A stretch of 64,000 bases of DNA. Origin: Candidatus Kryptonium sp. GTDB taxonomy: Bacteria; Bacteroidota; Ignavibacteria; Kryptoniales; Kryptoniaceae. This document shows positions 46,334-53,572 of this stretch, one piece after another (within the stretch, counting starts at the first letter, position 1; each line of letters starts with the position of its first letter). The stretch is taken from assembly GCA_025060635.1 (NCBI GenBank), contig JANXBN010000005.1, positions 62,001 through 126,000 of the forward strand, read 5' to 3'. The position numbers and the translations under genes are program-made. A model generated the notes under the pieces. The model was given only the letters and a program-made list of their open reading frames with translations. It made no database searches and was not told the DNA's origin.

Positions 46334-47482
46334 ATGCCTAAAATGCCAAGTGAAAAAAAGGAAGAGCAGTATTTGAAAGAGCGAGAGGAATTTTTCAAAA
46401 TGCTGCCTAAGCTCAACAGGCGACAGTTCTTGAAAGTTGCGATGGCTTCAGCTGCCGTTGCGCTTGCAAAGAATCAATTCCCACCGCATTCTTTCCAACT
46501 GGTTGAAGCGGTAGAAGCGAAGCAAGGAGGAACTGAGGTCAAGTTTAGATTTGCTTATATTTCGGATACGCATCTTTATGAAAGAAAACTTAATGAAAGA
46601 TTTGTCCGCGCAGCTCTGAAGGCAGTTCAAGATGTCAACGCGCTTGATCCGCAACCCGATTTCGTTCTTTTCGGTGGAGACCTTGCTCAGCTTGGGCAAG
46701 CGGAGGAATTAAAGCTTGGGAAAGAAATTTTAAGCGAGCTCAAACCAAAAGTTTACATGATGGTTGGAGAGCATGACTGGTATCTTGACCTTGGTGAAAA
46801 GTGGATTGAACTATTCGGAAAACCATATTATTCATTTGATCACAAAGGTGTCCATTTCATCGTGTTGAATTCTGTCCTTGTTGATGACTATTGGACCGAA
46901 GCCAAGATGAGCCCAATGGACCGAATGAAATTCATGGCACAGCTTGATAATCCTAACGGGCGACCATTTACAGTTGGACGAGGTTATGGTGATGTTGGAA
47001 AGAAGCAATTTGAATGGTTAAAACAAGATCTTGCGAAAGTTTCAAGAGATACTCCAATCGTTGTGTTCTCGCATTCACCGCTTTACAAGTATTATAAACC
47101 ATGGAACTTCTGGACGGATGATGCTGAGGAAGTTCAAGCGCTTTTGAGACCATTTAGAAATGTCACTGTTATCCATGGACATACACATCAGCCGGTATTT
47201 CATAGAATTGGGAACATAAACTTTTATGGTATGCTTTCAACAGCTTGGCCCTGGCCATATGCACCGACTGGACTTCCAAAGTTGACAATTAAAATGAACA
47301 GAGCAGATCCATTTGATCAATTTGATGGCACAGGCGATGGAACTGTGGAAGTCCTTGCAAATGGAAAGGCGAACAAGATTTATAATCTCTGGAGCAGAGA
47401 GCCAATGAAAGTAACAGCAAGATATCTTGAATCAGGTGGAAGGGAAGAAGTTCCACCACTTCCTATAGATCCATCGTTTTAA
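46334..47482 (+). CDS. Tat-type exported calcineurin-like metallophosphoesterase
   Basis: A 382-residue protein. The N terminus has a twin-arginine signal (NRRQFLKVAMASAAVALA, Arg29-Arg30) after a 28-residue charged leader. The catalytic domain shows the metallophosphoesterase motifs in order: FAYISDTHLYE (D-x-H), FGGDLAQLG (GD), GEHDWYLDLG (GNH-D variant with Glu for Asn), VVFSHSPLY and VIHGHTHQP. The substrate is unknown. The GEHD in place of GNHD is notable because the Asn normally binds a metal. It lies between genes for two c-type haem proteins; a periplasmic role with them is inferred. A good GGGAGGTG precedes the ATG. Confidence 0.9.
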   Translation: MPKMPSEKKEEQYLKEREEFFKMLPKLNRRQFLKVAMASAAVALAKNQFPPHSFQLVEAVEAKQGGTEVKFRFAYISDTHLYERKLNERFVRAALKAVQDVNALDPQPDFVLFGGDLAQLGQAEELKLGKEILSELKPKVYMMVGEHDWYLDLGEKWIELFGKPYYSFDHKGVHFIVLNSVLVDDYWTEAKMSPMDRMKFMAQLDNPNGRPFTVGRGYGDVGKKQFEWLKQDLAKVSRDTPIVVFSHSPLYKYYKPWNFWTDDAEEVQALLRPFRNVTVIHGHTHQPVFHRIGNINFYGMLSTAWPWPYAPTGLPKLTIKMNRADPFDQFDGTGDGTVEVLANGKANKIYNLWSREPMKVTARYLESGGREEVPPLPIDPSF

Positions 47483-47510
47483 AAATAAAAATTTTTAAGG
47501 AGGAATTTTT

Positions 47511-48116
47511 ATGAAGAAGACATTCATCCTCTTAGCTGTTTTTCTCGTAAGTGCATTTTTCAATACTACAAATGATTTAAGCGCAATTGAAAGTGAAGGC
47601 GACAAAAAAACTGAAAAAAAAGTTATAACAGCTTGCGATGGTGAAACTCAAGTTGTTTTGAATGATGTGGCAAAGGATGAAGTTATGTCAAGGGAGAAAG
47701 CTCAAGAAGTTGCAGCAATGCTTATGGCAACATATCAACAGCAAAAGAAATATCAGTCAACGAAATTTACAAGGAGAGATTCATTGATCTGGGATAGAGA
47801 GCTTAAGGCAATGATTGAAGAAGGATATAAATGGTTTCATGATCCATCGCTTGGAACAAATGGAATATCTTGTGATATGTGCCATCCGGATGCAGTTGAT
47901 ACGCATCCCGAAACATATCCGAAATTCCAAATTCAATTAAAGAGAATCGCTCTCCTTCGTGATATGATAAACTGGTGCATTGAAAATCCAATGGAAGGTA
48001 AGCCACTTAAAGAAGATGACCCACGAATGAAGGCAATGGAAGCTTATATCATTTGGGCTCGTGCGAAGCAAGACCCAAGACCAGAAGGTAAGATACTAAA
48101 TCCCGGAAAGAGATAA
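47511..48116 (+). CDS. Periplasmic c-type cytochrome
   Basis: A 201-residue exported protein with a signal peptide (MKKTFILLAVFLVSAFFNTT). A helical, glutamine-rich middle (REKAQEVAAMLMATYQQQ) precedes one haem c site, CDMCH at Cys121-His125, in GTNGISCDMCHPDAVDTHP. The segment after it, RDMINWCIENPMEGKPLKEDDPRMKAMEAYI, is the usual distal part of SoxA-like single-haem cytochrome domains. Probable role: electron carrier for the peroxidase encoded two genes upstream. AAGGAGGA precedes the ATG. A strong terminator follows. Confidence 0.9.
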   Translation: MKKTFILLAVFLVSAFFNTTNDLSAIESEGDKKTEKKVITACDGETQVVLNDVAKDEVMSREKAQEVAAMLMATYQQQKKYQSTKFTRRDSLIWDRELKAMIEEGYKWFHDPSLGTNGISCDMCHPDAVDTHPETYPKFQIQLKRIALLRDMINWCIENPMEGKPLKEDDPRMKAMEAYIIWARAKQDPRPEGKILNPGKR

Positions 48117-48173
48117 TTTGATATTTTATCTTTGAGCTACTTTTTTAAGGGGGGGATTGCACTCCGAAGAATT

Positions 48174-48202
48174 AAAGCCCCAGTGCAAACTGGGGCTTTT
48201 TG
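48174..48202 (+). terminator. Rho-independent terminator after the cytochrome cluster
   Basis: AAAGCCCCAG (48174-48183) pairs with CTGGGGCTTT (48190-48199) around a six-base loop, continuing into a short T run. It isolates the cytochrome cluster from the flagellar operon. Confidence 0.9.
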
Positions 48203-48289
48203 TTTAATAATCTTACACACCTGCTTAATATTAGCCATCTCCAAGATATGATAAAAGCAGAAAAACTTCATTTTTTCATAAAAATTATG

Positions 48290-48306
48290 GTGGCACACGC
48301 TTTGCT
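48290..48306 (+). promoter_or_regulatory. Sigma-54-type promoter of the flagellar export operon
   Basis: GTGGCACACGCTTTGCT fits the sigma-54 consensus, with GG at 48292-48293 and GC at 48304-48305, 12 bases apart; it differs from the consensus at Y (G) and at the last base of TGGCACG (A). Transcription would start near 48317, about 33 bases before the fliL ATG. Sigma-54 control of flagellar genes is widespread. The core resembles the dnaK element. Confidence 0.75.
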
Positions 48307-48349
48307 TTAATCTTTTCGTGGAGTTTAAAACAAAAATATATTTAAATAA

Positions 48350-48931
48350 ATGACTGATAAAACTTTGAACCAGCAACAAGTAACAACGGCTAAAAATCAA
48401 GCAGAAAATGTAAACAAAGGCAGTAAAAAAACTATTCTATTTGTATCAATCCCTATAGTCATCTTGCAAATCATTATAGCTTATCTTCTTGTTCTTGATC
48501 TTAATTCAAAGACGGGGGCACAAAATTCAAACTCAAATACACAGGCAAAAGAAAAAAAACAGGCAGTAACTGAAAAGAAAACAACTGATGAATATAAAAT
48601 CACTGAATCTGAATTCGTCCCCACTCATCCTGAGTTTTTATTTGTTGTTAAGGATTTAATCGTTAATCCAGCTGGGACTGGGGGAATGAGATATTTATTA
48701 ACAAGCGTTGGAATTGAGGTAACAAATGAAAAAGCATTTGCGGAGATTCAAAGCAAAGAAGTCATAGTAAACGATATTTTGATAAATGTTCTTTCAAGCA
48801 AAACGCTTGAGGAGCTTACGGATGTTACTAAACGAAAAGAATTAAGAAGGGAAATAGCAACAAAGGTCAATGATATTTTAACGCAAGGAAGAGTCCAAAA
48901 TGTTTATTTCAGCAAATTTATAGTTCAGTAA
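48350..48931 (+). CDS. fliL: Flagellar basal-body-associated protein FliL
   Basis: A 193-residue inner-membrane protein with one membrane helix (ILFVSIPIVILQIIIAYLLVL at about 29-50) and a periplasmic domain containing FLFVVKDLIVNPAGTGGMRYLLTSVGIEV and the C-terminal RVQNVYFSKFIVQ, typical of FliL. FliL binds around stator units and supports motor torque. It is the first gene of a nine-gene flagellar run, 33 bases after a sigma-54-type promoter start. The 40-residue linker after the helix is rich in Asn, Lys and Thr. Confidence 0.92.
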   Translation: MTDKTLNQQQVTTAKNQAENVNKGSKKTILFVSIPIVILQIIIAYLLVLDLNSKTGAQNSNSNTQAKEKKQAVTEKKTTDEYKITESEFVPTHPEFLFVVKDLIVNPAGTGGMRYLLTSVGIEVTNEKAFAEIQSKEVIVNDILINVLSSKTLEELTDVTKRKELRREIATKVNDILTQGRVQNVYFSKFIVQ

Positions 48932-48946
48932 AAAATTTTAAAAGAT

Positions 48947-49942
48947 ATGCCGGAGATTTTATCTCAACAGGAAATAGATAGCCTGCTTGCTGGTTTAAGT
49001 GCTGGAAAATCACCAGGAGAAATAATTTCAAAGCAAGAAGAAAAGGAAATTGTTCCTTATGAATTTCGTCGTCCAAGTAGAGTTTCAAAGAATCAAATAA
49101 GGACAATTCAAACAATCCATCAAAGCTTTGGGGAATCGCTTGGATATTATTTAACAAGTCGTCTTCAAACCCCTGTCTCAATTCAAGTTGAAAATGTTGA
49201 TCAACTTTTTTATTCGGAATATATACTTTCAATTGAAAAGCCAAGCGTGATATTTACTCTTTCTGTAGGAGAAAGTCAAGGTGAAATCGTCTTTGAACTT
49301 GGGCTTGAACTTTCTTTTGTTTTGATTGATAAACTCTTGGGCGGTGGCGTTGAGTTTCCAGAGCTAAACAAGAGAAAGGTCTTAAGAGCTTTAACTCAGA
49401 TTGAACAAAGTTTGATTAAAGGTATAGTGGAGCGTTCAGCGTCTGAGCTTGAGAAGGCTTGGGGAGTAATTGACACGCTTAAGTTTAAAATTGCGAAATA
49501 TGAAAGTGATCCAGACATCGTTCAAATTGCCCCTTCAAGTGAAATTGTGCTGGTGATCTCATTTATCGTTACGCTTGGAGATAAAAACTATAGAATGAGT
49601 TTGTGTTATCCTGTATTTGTGATAGAAGATGTAATTGCGAAGATGAATTTTCAGAGATTTATAGGTGTTAAGAAGCGCTCGCCAGAGGAATATTCAAAAT
49701 ACATCGCTGAGAAAATAAAAACGACAAAGGTTCCGATAATAGTTGAGCTCGGACAAAGTGAGATCACACTTATGGATTTACTGAACCTTGAGGTTGGAGA
49801 TATAATTTTGCTTAACACAGGCGTTGATTCAGAGGTCAAAATTTTTATCGCTGGGAAATTAAAACTTTATGGAAAACCAGGCATCTTCAACGGGAAAAAA
49901 GCGGTTAAGATAACAAAAATTGTAAAGAATGAGGAGATGTGA
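48947..49942 (+). CDS. fliM: Flagellar motor switch protein FliM
   Basis: A 331-residue C-ring protein that controls rotation direction. The N terminus [20 protein letters not shown] is the canonical FliM opening; it resembles the EIDALLSS CheY-binding motif, so chemotaxis control is likely. The middle CheC-like domain includes [21 protein letters not shown], and the C-terminal SpoA domain contains [27 protein letters not shown]. Length is normal. The gene ends just before fliN, whose Shine-Dalgarno lies in its last codons. Confidence 0.96.
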   Translation: MPEILSQQEIDSLLAGLSAGKSPGEIISKQEEKEIVPYEFRRPSRVSKNQIRTIQTIHQSFGESLGYYLTSRLQTPVSIQVENVDQLFYSEYILSIEKPSVIFTLSVGESQGEIVFELGLELSFVLIDKLLGGGVEFPELNKRKVLRALTQIEQSLIKGIVERSASELEKAWGVIDTLKFKIAKYESDPDIVQIAPSSEIVLVISFIVTLGDKNYRMSLCYPVFVIEDVIAKMNFQRFIGVKKRSPEEYSKYIAEKIKTTKVPIIVELGQSEITLMDLLNLEVGDIILLNTGVDSEVKIFIAGKLKLYGKPGIFNGKKAVKITKIVKNEEM

Positions 49943-49944
49943 AA

Positions 49945-50313
49945 ATGGAAAAAGAACAAATTTTGAAACAAACTGAACCACAGAGCGCTGAATTTCAAAA
50001 TCTTGAGAAACTAACCGTTGATAACGAACCAGCGGTGGAAAAGCTTGGCAACAATAAGATTGAAATGTTGATGGATGTTGTTTTGACTGTTTCAATTGAA
50101 CTTGGTAGAACAACGATGCTTATAAAAGATATACTTGAGCTTGACCGTGGTTCAATTATTGAACTTGACAAACTAGCAAGTGAACCTGTTGATGTAATTG
50201 TAAATGGTAAGAAGATCGCTGAAGGCGAAGTTGTAGTGATTGATAAACACTTTGGAATAAGAATTACCAATTTGGTTGCCCCTGATGAAAGACTAAAAAA
50301 TGCGAAAAGGTGA
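49945..50313 (+). CDS. fliN: Flagellar motor switch protein FliN
   Basis: A 122-residue protein with a SpoA domain: [49 protein letters not shown] is the near-perfect FliN core (conserved across its length). It forms the lower C ring with FliM and helps dock export substrates. I chose the ATG at 49945, eight bases after GAGGAG at 49931-49936; a GTG at 49939 overlapping the fliM stop is the alternative. Confidence 0.95.
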   Translation: MEKEQILKQTEPQSAEFQNLEKLTVDNEPAVEKLGNNKIEMLMDVVLTVSIELGRTTMLIKDILELDRGSIIELDKLASEPVDVIVNGKKIAEGEVVVIDKHFGIRITNLVAPDERLKNAKR

Positions 50314-50319
50314 AAAGTG

Positions 50320-50646
50320 ATGGAATTATTGGCAAAAACAATTTTGTCATTCGGTGTAGTAGTTATATTGATATTTTCCTTGAGTTATTTTCTGAAAAAG
50401 TTTTATCCTGCTCTTTCTACTTCTTCGGACTATGGCATTGAAATGAGGATTTATAAAAAATTACAAATTCAGCCGAGGAAATCAATTTATCTTATCAAAG
50501 TGTTGAACAAAATTTTGGTGATCGGCGTAAGTGAAAATTCTATGAATGTTTTGGCAGAAATAAATGATCCAGAAATTGTGCGAGTTCTTGATGATATTTA
50601 TTCATCCAGTAATGAAAAAAATGGTAAATTTCTTGTGCTAAAATAG
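50320..50646 (+). CDS. fliO: Flagellar biosynthesis protein FliO
   Basis: A short protein of about 108 residues with one membrane helix (ILSFGVVVILIFSLSYFL) and a small cytoplasmic beta domain (MRIYKKLQIQPRKSIYLIKVLNKILVIGVSE), as expected for FliO, a poorly conserved chaperone needed to assemble FliP. The assignment rests on position between fliN and fliP as well as on this layout. The preceding GTG at 50317 is an alternative start. Confidence 0.86.
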   Translation: MELLAKTILSFGVVVILIFSLSYFLKKFYPALSTSSDYGIEMRIYKKLQIQPRKSIYLIKVLNKILVIGVSENSMNVLAEINDPEIVRVLDDIYSSSNEKNGKFLVLK

Positions 50647-50660
50647 AGGAATGTGGACAA

Positions 50661-51422
50661 ATGAGAAAACTTATTTTGCTGTTGATTTTCATTTTATCCA
50701 CAGGTTTGGGAAACGCTCAAACGAAAGCAGAAGATCAAATTCTTCTTCCAGTTCCAAAAATTACATTTGAAGTTGGGAAAGCGCAAAAATCAGAAGATGT
50801 TGCCCTGACATTGCAAATCTTGTTCTTGATGACGATCCTTTCGCTTGCACCAGCATTAATTATTCTAACAACATCATTCACCAGGATAATTGTTGTATTT
50901 CACTTTTTGAAACAAGCTTTGGGAATTCATCAGATGCCACCAAGTCAAGTATTGGTTGGGCTTGCGCTTTTTCTAACATTTTTTATAATGTCCCCAGTAT
51001 GGGATAAAATTAATAAAGATGCAATTCAACCGTATTTGAAAAATGAAATAACGCAGCAAGAAGCATATGAACGGGCTGTCAAACCACTTCGCGAGTTTAT
51101 GTTCAAGCAAGTTCGTGAGGATGACCTTGCTTTATTTGTATCGCTTGCAAATTTACCAAAACCAAATAATAGAGATGAAATCCCAACATATGTTCTTATC
51201 CCAGCTTTTGCAATAAGCGAGCTAAAAATTGCATTTCAAATTGGATTTCTTATCTATGTTCCATTTTTAATGATAGATCTTATTGTTGCAAGCATTTTGA
51301 TGTCAATGGGAATGATCATGCTGCCACCTGTTATGATTTCGCTTCCTTTTAAAATTCTGCTTTTCATCCTAATTGATGGATGGCATTTGGTAGTTTGGTC
51401 GTTGATACGAAGTTTCCATTAA
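50661..51422 (+). CDS. fliP: Flagellar export gate protein FliP
   Basis: A 253-residue protein with a cleavable signal (MRKLILLLIFILSTGLGNAQ) followed by four membrane segments. Signature strings are LFLMTILSLAPALIILTTSFTRIIVVFHFL, NQMPPSQ-like HQMPPSQVLVGLALFLTFFIM, and the C-terminal LMSMGMIMLPPVMISLPFKILLF. FliP makes the pentameric core of the export gate with FliQ and FliR. The gene follows fliO by 14 bases. Confidence 0.97.
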   Translation: MRKLILLLIFILSTGLGNAQTKAEDQILLPVPKITFEVGKAQKSEDVALTLQILFLMTILSLAPALIILTTSFTRIIVVFHFLKQALGIHQMPPSQVLVGLALFLTFFIMSPVWDKINKDAIQPYLKNEITQQEAYERAVKPLREFMFKQVREDDLALFVSLANLPKPNNRDEIPTYVLIPAFAISELKIAFQIGFLIYVPFLMIDLIVASILMSMGMIMLPPVMISLPFKILLFILIDGWHLVVWSLIRSFH

Positions 51423-51440
51423 AAAACAAGGGAATTGAAA

Positions 51441-51710
51441 ATGACGGAACAGTTTATAATTCATCTCGCAAGGGAAACATTTTTCACTGCGCTTTTGATT
51501 TCAGCACCGGTTCTCATAGCTTCTGCGGTTGTTGGGCTGATAATCTCAATTTTTCAAGCAGCAACTTCTATTAATGAGATGACGCTTTCGTTTGTCCCAA
51601 AACTTATCGTGATAGCGGTTGTTATTGTTATTACTTTGCCTTGGATAATTGACATAGCTGTGAGTTTTACGAAAGAGATATTTAATCAGATACCAAACAT
51701 AGCAAGATGA
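51441..51710 (+). CDS. fliQ: Flagellar export gate protein FliQ
   Basis: An 89-residue protein with two membrane helices (FTALLISAPVLIASAVVGLIISIFQA and LIVIAVVIVITLPWII) separated by the conserved TSINEMTLSFVPK loop. This is the normal FliQ size and pattern. I chose the ATG at 51441; the frame is open to a TTG at 51435. It follows fliP and precedes fliR by four bases. Confidence 0.95.
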   Translation: MTEQFIIHLARETFFTALLISAPVLIASAVVGLIISIFQAATSINEMTLSFVPKLIVIAVVIVITLPWIIDIAVSFTKEIFNQIPNIAR

Positions 51711-51714
51711 TTTA

Positions 51715-52491
51715 ATGGAGTTTTACTTTTCCATATTTTTCACATTTATTTTGATCTTCGTTCGGGTGTTAAGTTTTCTTTCCGCTTCACCTGTTTTAGG
51801 GTATTCCGTTATCCCGTTTCAATTGAGATTTTGGGTGAGTATTTTTTTAAGCTACATTTTCTTATTGATTTTAGATAAAAATACAAGTGATTTTTCGGTT
51901 GAGTTGTTTGGTTTTGTGATTCTTGTACTGAAAGAGGTTATGATTGGCTTAATTTTAGGTTTTTCTGCGTGGGTGATCTTTTACTCGGTTCAATTTGCTG
52001 GGCATCTTATAGGGTTTGATATTGGTTTTTCTACGGCTACAGCTTTTGATCCTGAACATTCAGAGCCACTTCCTGCGTTAAGTCAATTCAAAAATTATTT
52101 ATTCGTCGTTATCTTTTTAATGTTGAATGGGCATCATTTTCTGATCCAAGTTTTGAAATCAAGTTTTGAGATCGTGCCTATTTCTTCATCATTTTCTATT
52201 TCGGCAGGTATCGTAGATTTCGGGATTAAATTGATCGCATTCGTCTTCGTCTCGGCAATTAAAATTAGTGCTCCTGTCATTGTTGCTTTGTTTTTAACTG
52301 ATTTATCAATCGGGATTTTATCTCGGGCGTTTCCACAGATGAACATATTTATGTTTGCTTTTTCTATCAAAATAATCGTTGGTCTTCTTGCGCTGATCTT
52401 AACTGTTCCACTGTTTGTTTATATCTTTAAAAAACTTTTCATCGTGTTTCAAGGCAACATAATTGAACTTCTAAAAATAATCGGCTCATAA
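51715..52491 (+). CDS. fliR: Flagellar export gate protein FliR
   Basis: A 258-residue polytopic membrane protein with six hydrophobic segments. The FliR markers are FVRVLSFLSASPVLGYSVIPFQLRF near the N terminus and FDIGFSTATAFDPEHSEPLPALSQF, the conserved central loop. It completes the FliPQR gate. The next gene, flhB, begins one base after its stop, so the two are translationally coupled. Confidence 0.95.
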   Translation: MEFYFSIFFTFILIFVRVLSFLSASPVLGYSVIPFQLRFWVSIFLSYIFLLILDKNTSDFSVELFGFVILVLKEVMIGLILGFSAWVIFYSVQFAGHLIGFDIGFSTATAFDPEHSEPLPALSQFKNYLFVVIFLMLNGHHFLIQVLKSSFEIVPISSSFSISAGIVDFGIKLIAFVFVSAIKISAPVIVALFLTDLSIGILSRAFPQMNIFMFAFSIKIIVGLLALILTVPLFVYIFKKLFIVFQGNIIELLKIIGS

Positions 52492-52492
52492 A

Positions 52493-53572
52493 ATGCCTGA
52501 GGAGCTTCAAGAACGAACGGAACAGGCAACGCCGAAACGACGAGAAGATGCGAGAAAAAAAGGAAAGGTTGCCCGAAGTTACGAATTTAATTCAAGCATC
52601 GTCCTTCTTACTTCTATTGCGATATTTTATTTTGGTGGAAGTTTTGTTTATCAACAAATAGCAAATTTGACAAGTTTGGTGCTCTCAAATCTTCACAAAT
52701 TTGAAATCACACCAAAGAATGTTAGCGAATATACATTTCAAATTTTTTCTTTCCTTGCTATAAATTTCTTCCCGTTTATGGTTTTGCTAACTTTAGTTGG
52801 GGTAGGAGGAAGCATTATTCAAACTGGGTATGTATTCACACTTGAACCTTTAAAGTTTGATTTGGAGAAACTGAATCCGATAACTGGGATCAAGAAGATC
52901 TTTTTCTCTAAAAGAAGTTTATTTGAACTTGTTAAGGGATTTTTCAAAATACTTGTCATTGGGTTTACCGCTTATCTTGTTTTGAGAAATATGGTTAATG
53001 ATGTCATAGTTTTGATTGATTCCGATGTCAGGGGAATATCTGATTTTATAGTTGGTTCGGCTTTTTCACTTATGTTGAAAACTGGAATTGTATATTTTCT
53101 AATTGCAATTTTTGACTTTGTGTTTCAAAAGTGGGAATACGAAAGGGAACTGAAAATGACAAGGCAAGAGGTGAAAGAAGAAACGAAGGAACTTGAAGGT
53201 GATCCATTGGTAAAATCTCGGATAAGAAAAAGACAAATTGAAATATCAAAAAGAAGAATGATGCAAAATGTGCCTAAAGCGGATGTGGTTATCACTAATC
53301 CGACACACATTGCAGTTGCTTTGAAATATGAATCTAAAAAAATGAATGCCCCGAAGGTCGTTGCTAAAGGTATGAATTTAATCGCAGAGAAAATTAAAGA
53401 GATAGCTAGAGCCCATGGGGTTCCAATAGTTGAAGATAAACCGCTTGCTCAAGCACTCTACAAAATGGTTGATATAGATGAAGAAATTCCGCCACAGCTT
53501 TATAAAGCCGTTGCGAAGGTCCTTGCTTATGTCTATCAATTGAAAAAGAAAAGTAGTAGTGTGCTACAATGA
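52493..53572 (+). CDS. flhB: Flagellar export switch protein FlhB
   Basis: A 359-residue protein with four membrane segments after the start EELQERTEQATPKRREDARKKGKVARS, the classic FlhB N terminus. The cytoplasmic domain carries the autocleavage site NPTH in ADVVITNPTHIAVALKYE, where cleavage between Asn and Pro switches substrate specificity from rod/hook to filament. KMNAPKVVAKGMNLIAEKI and PIVEDKPLAQALYKMVDIDEEIP follow. Its stop overlaps the flhA ATG by four bases. Confidence 0.97.
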   Translation: MPEELQERTEQATPKRREDARKKGKVARSYEFNSSIVLLTSIAIFYFGGSFVYQQIANLTSLVLSNLHKFEITPKNVSEYTFQIFSFLAINFFPFMVLLTLVGVGGSIIQTGYVFTLEPLKFDLEKLNPITGIKKIFFSKRSLFELVKGFFKILVIGFTAYLVLRNMVNDVIVLIDSDVRGISDFIVGSAFSLMLKTGIVYFLIAIFDFVFQKWEYERELKMTRQEVKEETKELEGDPLVKSRIRKRQIEISKRRMMQNVPKADVVITNPTHIAVALKYESKKMNAPKVVAKGMNLIAEKIKEIARAHGVPIVEDKPLAQALYKMVDIDEEIPPQLYKAVAKVLAYVYQLKKKSSSVLQ

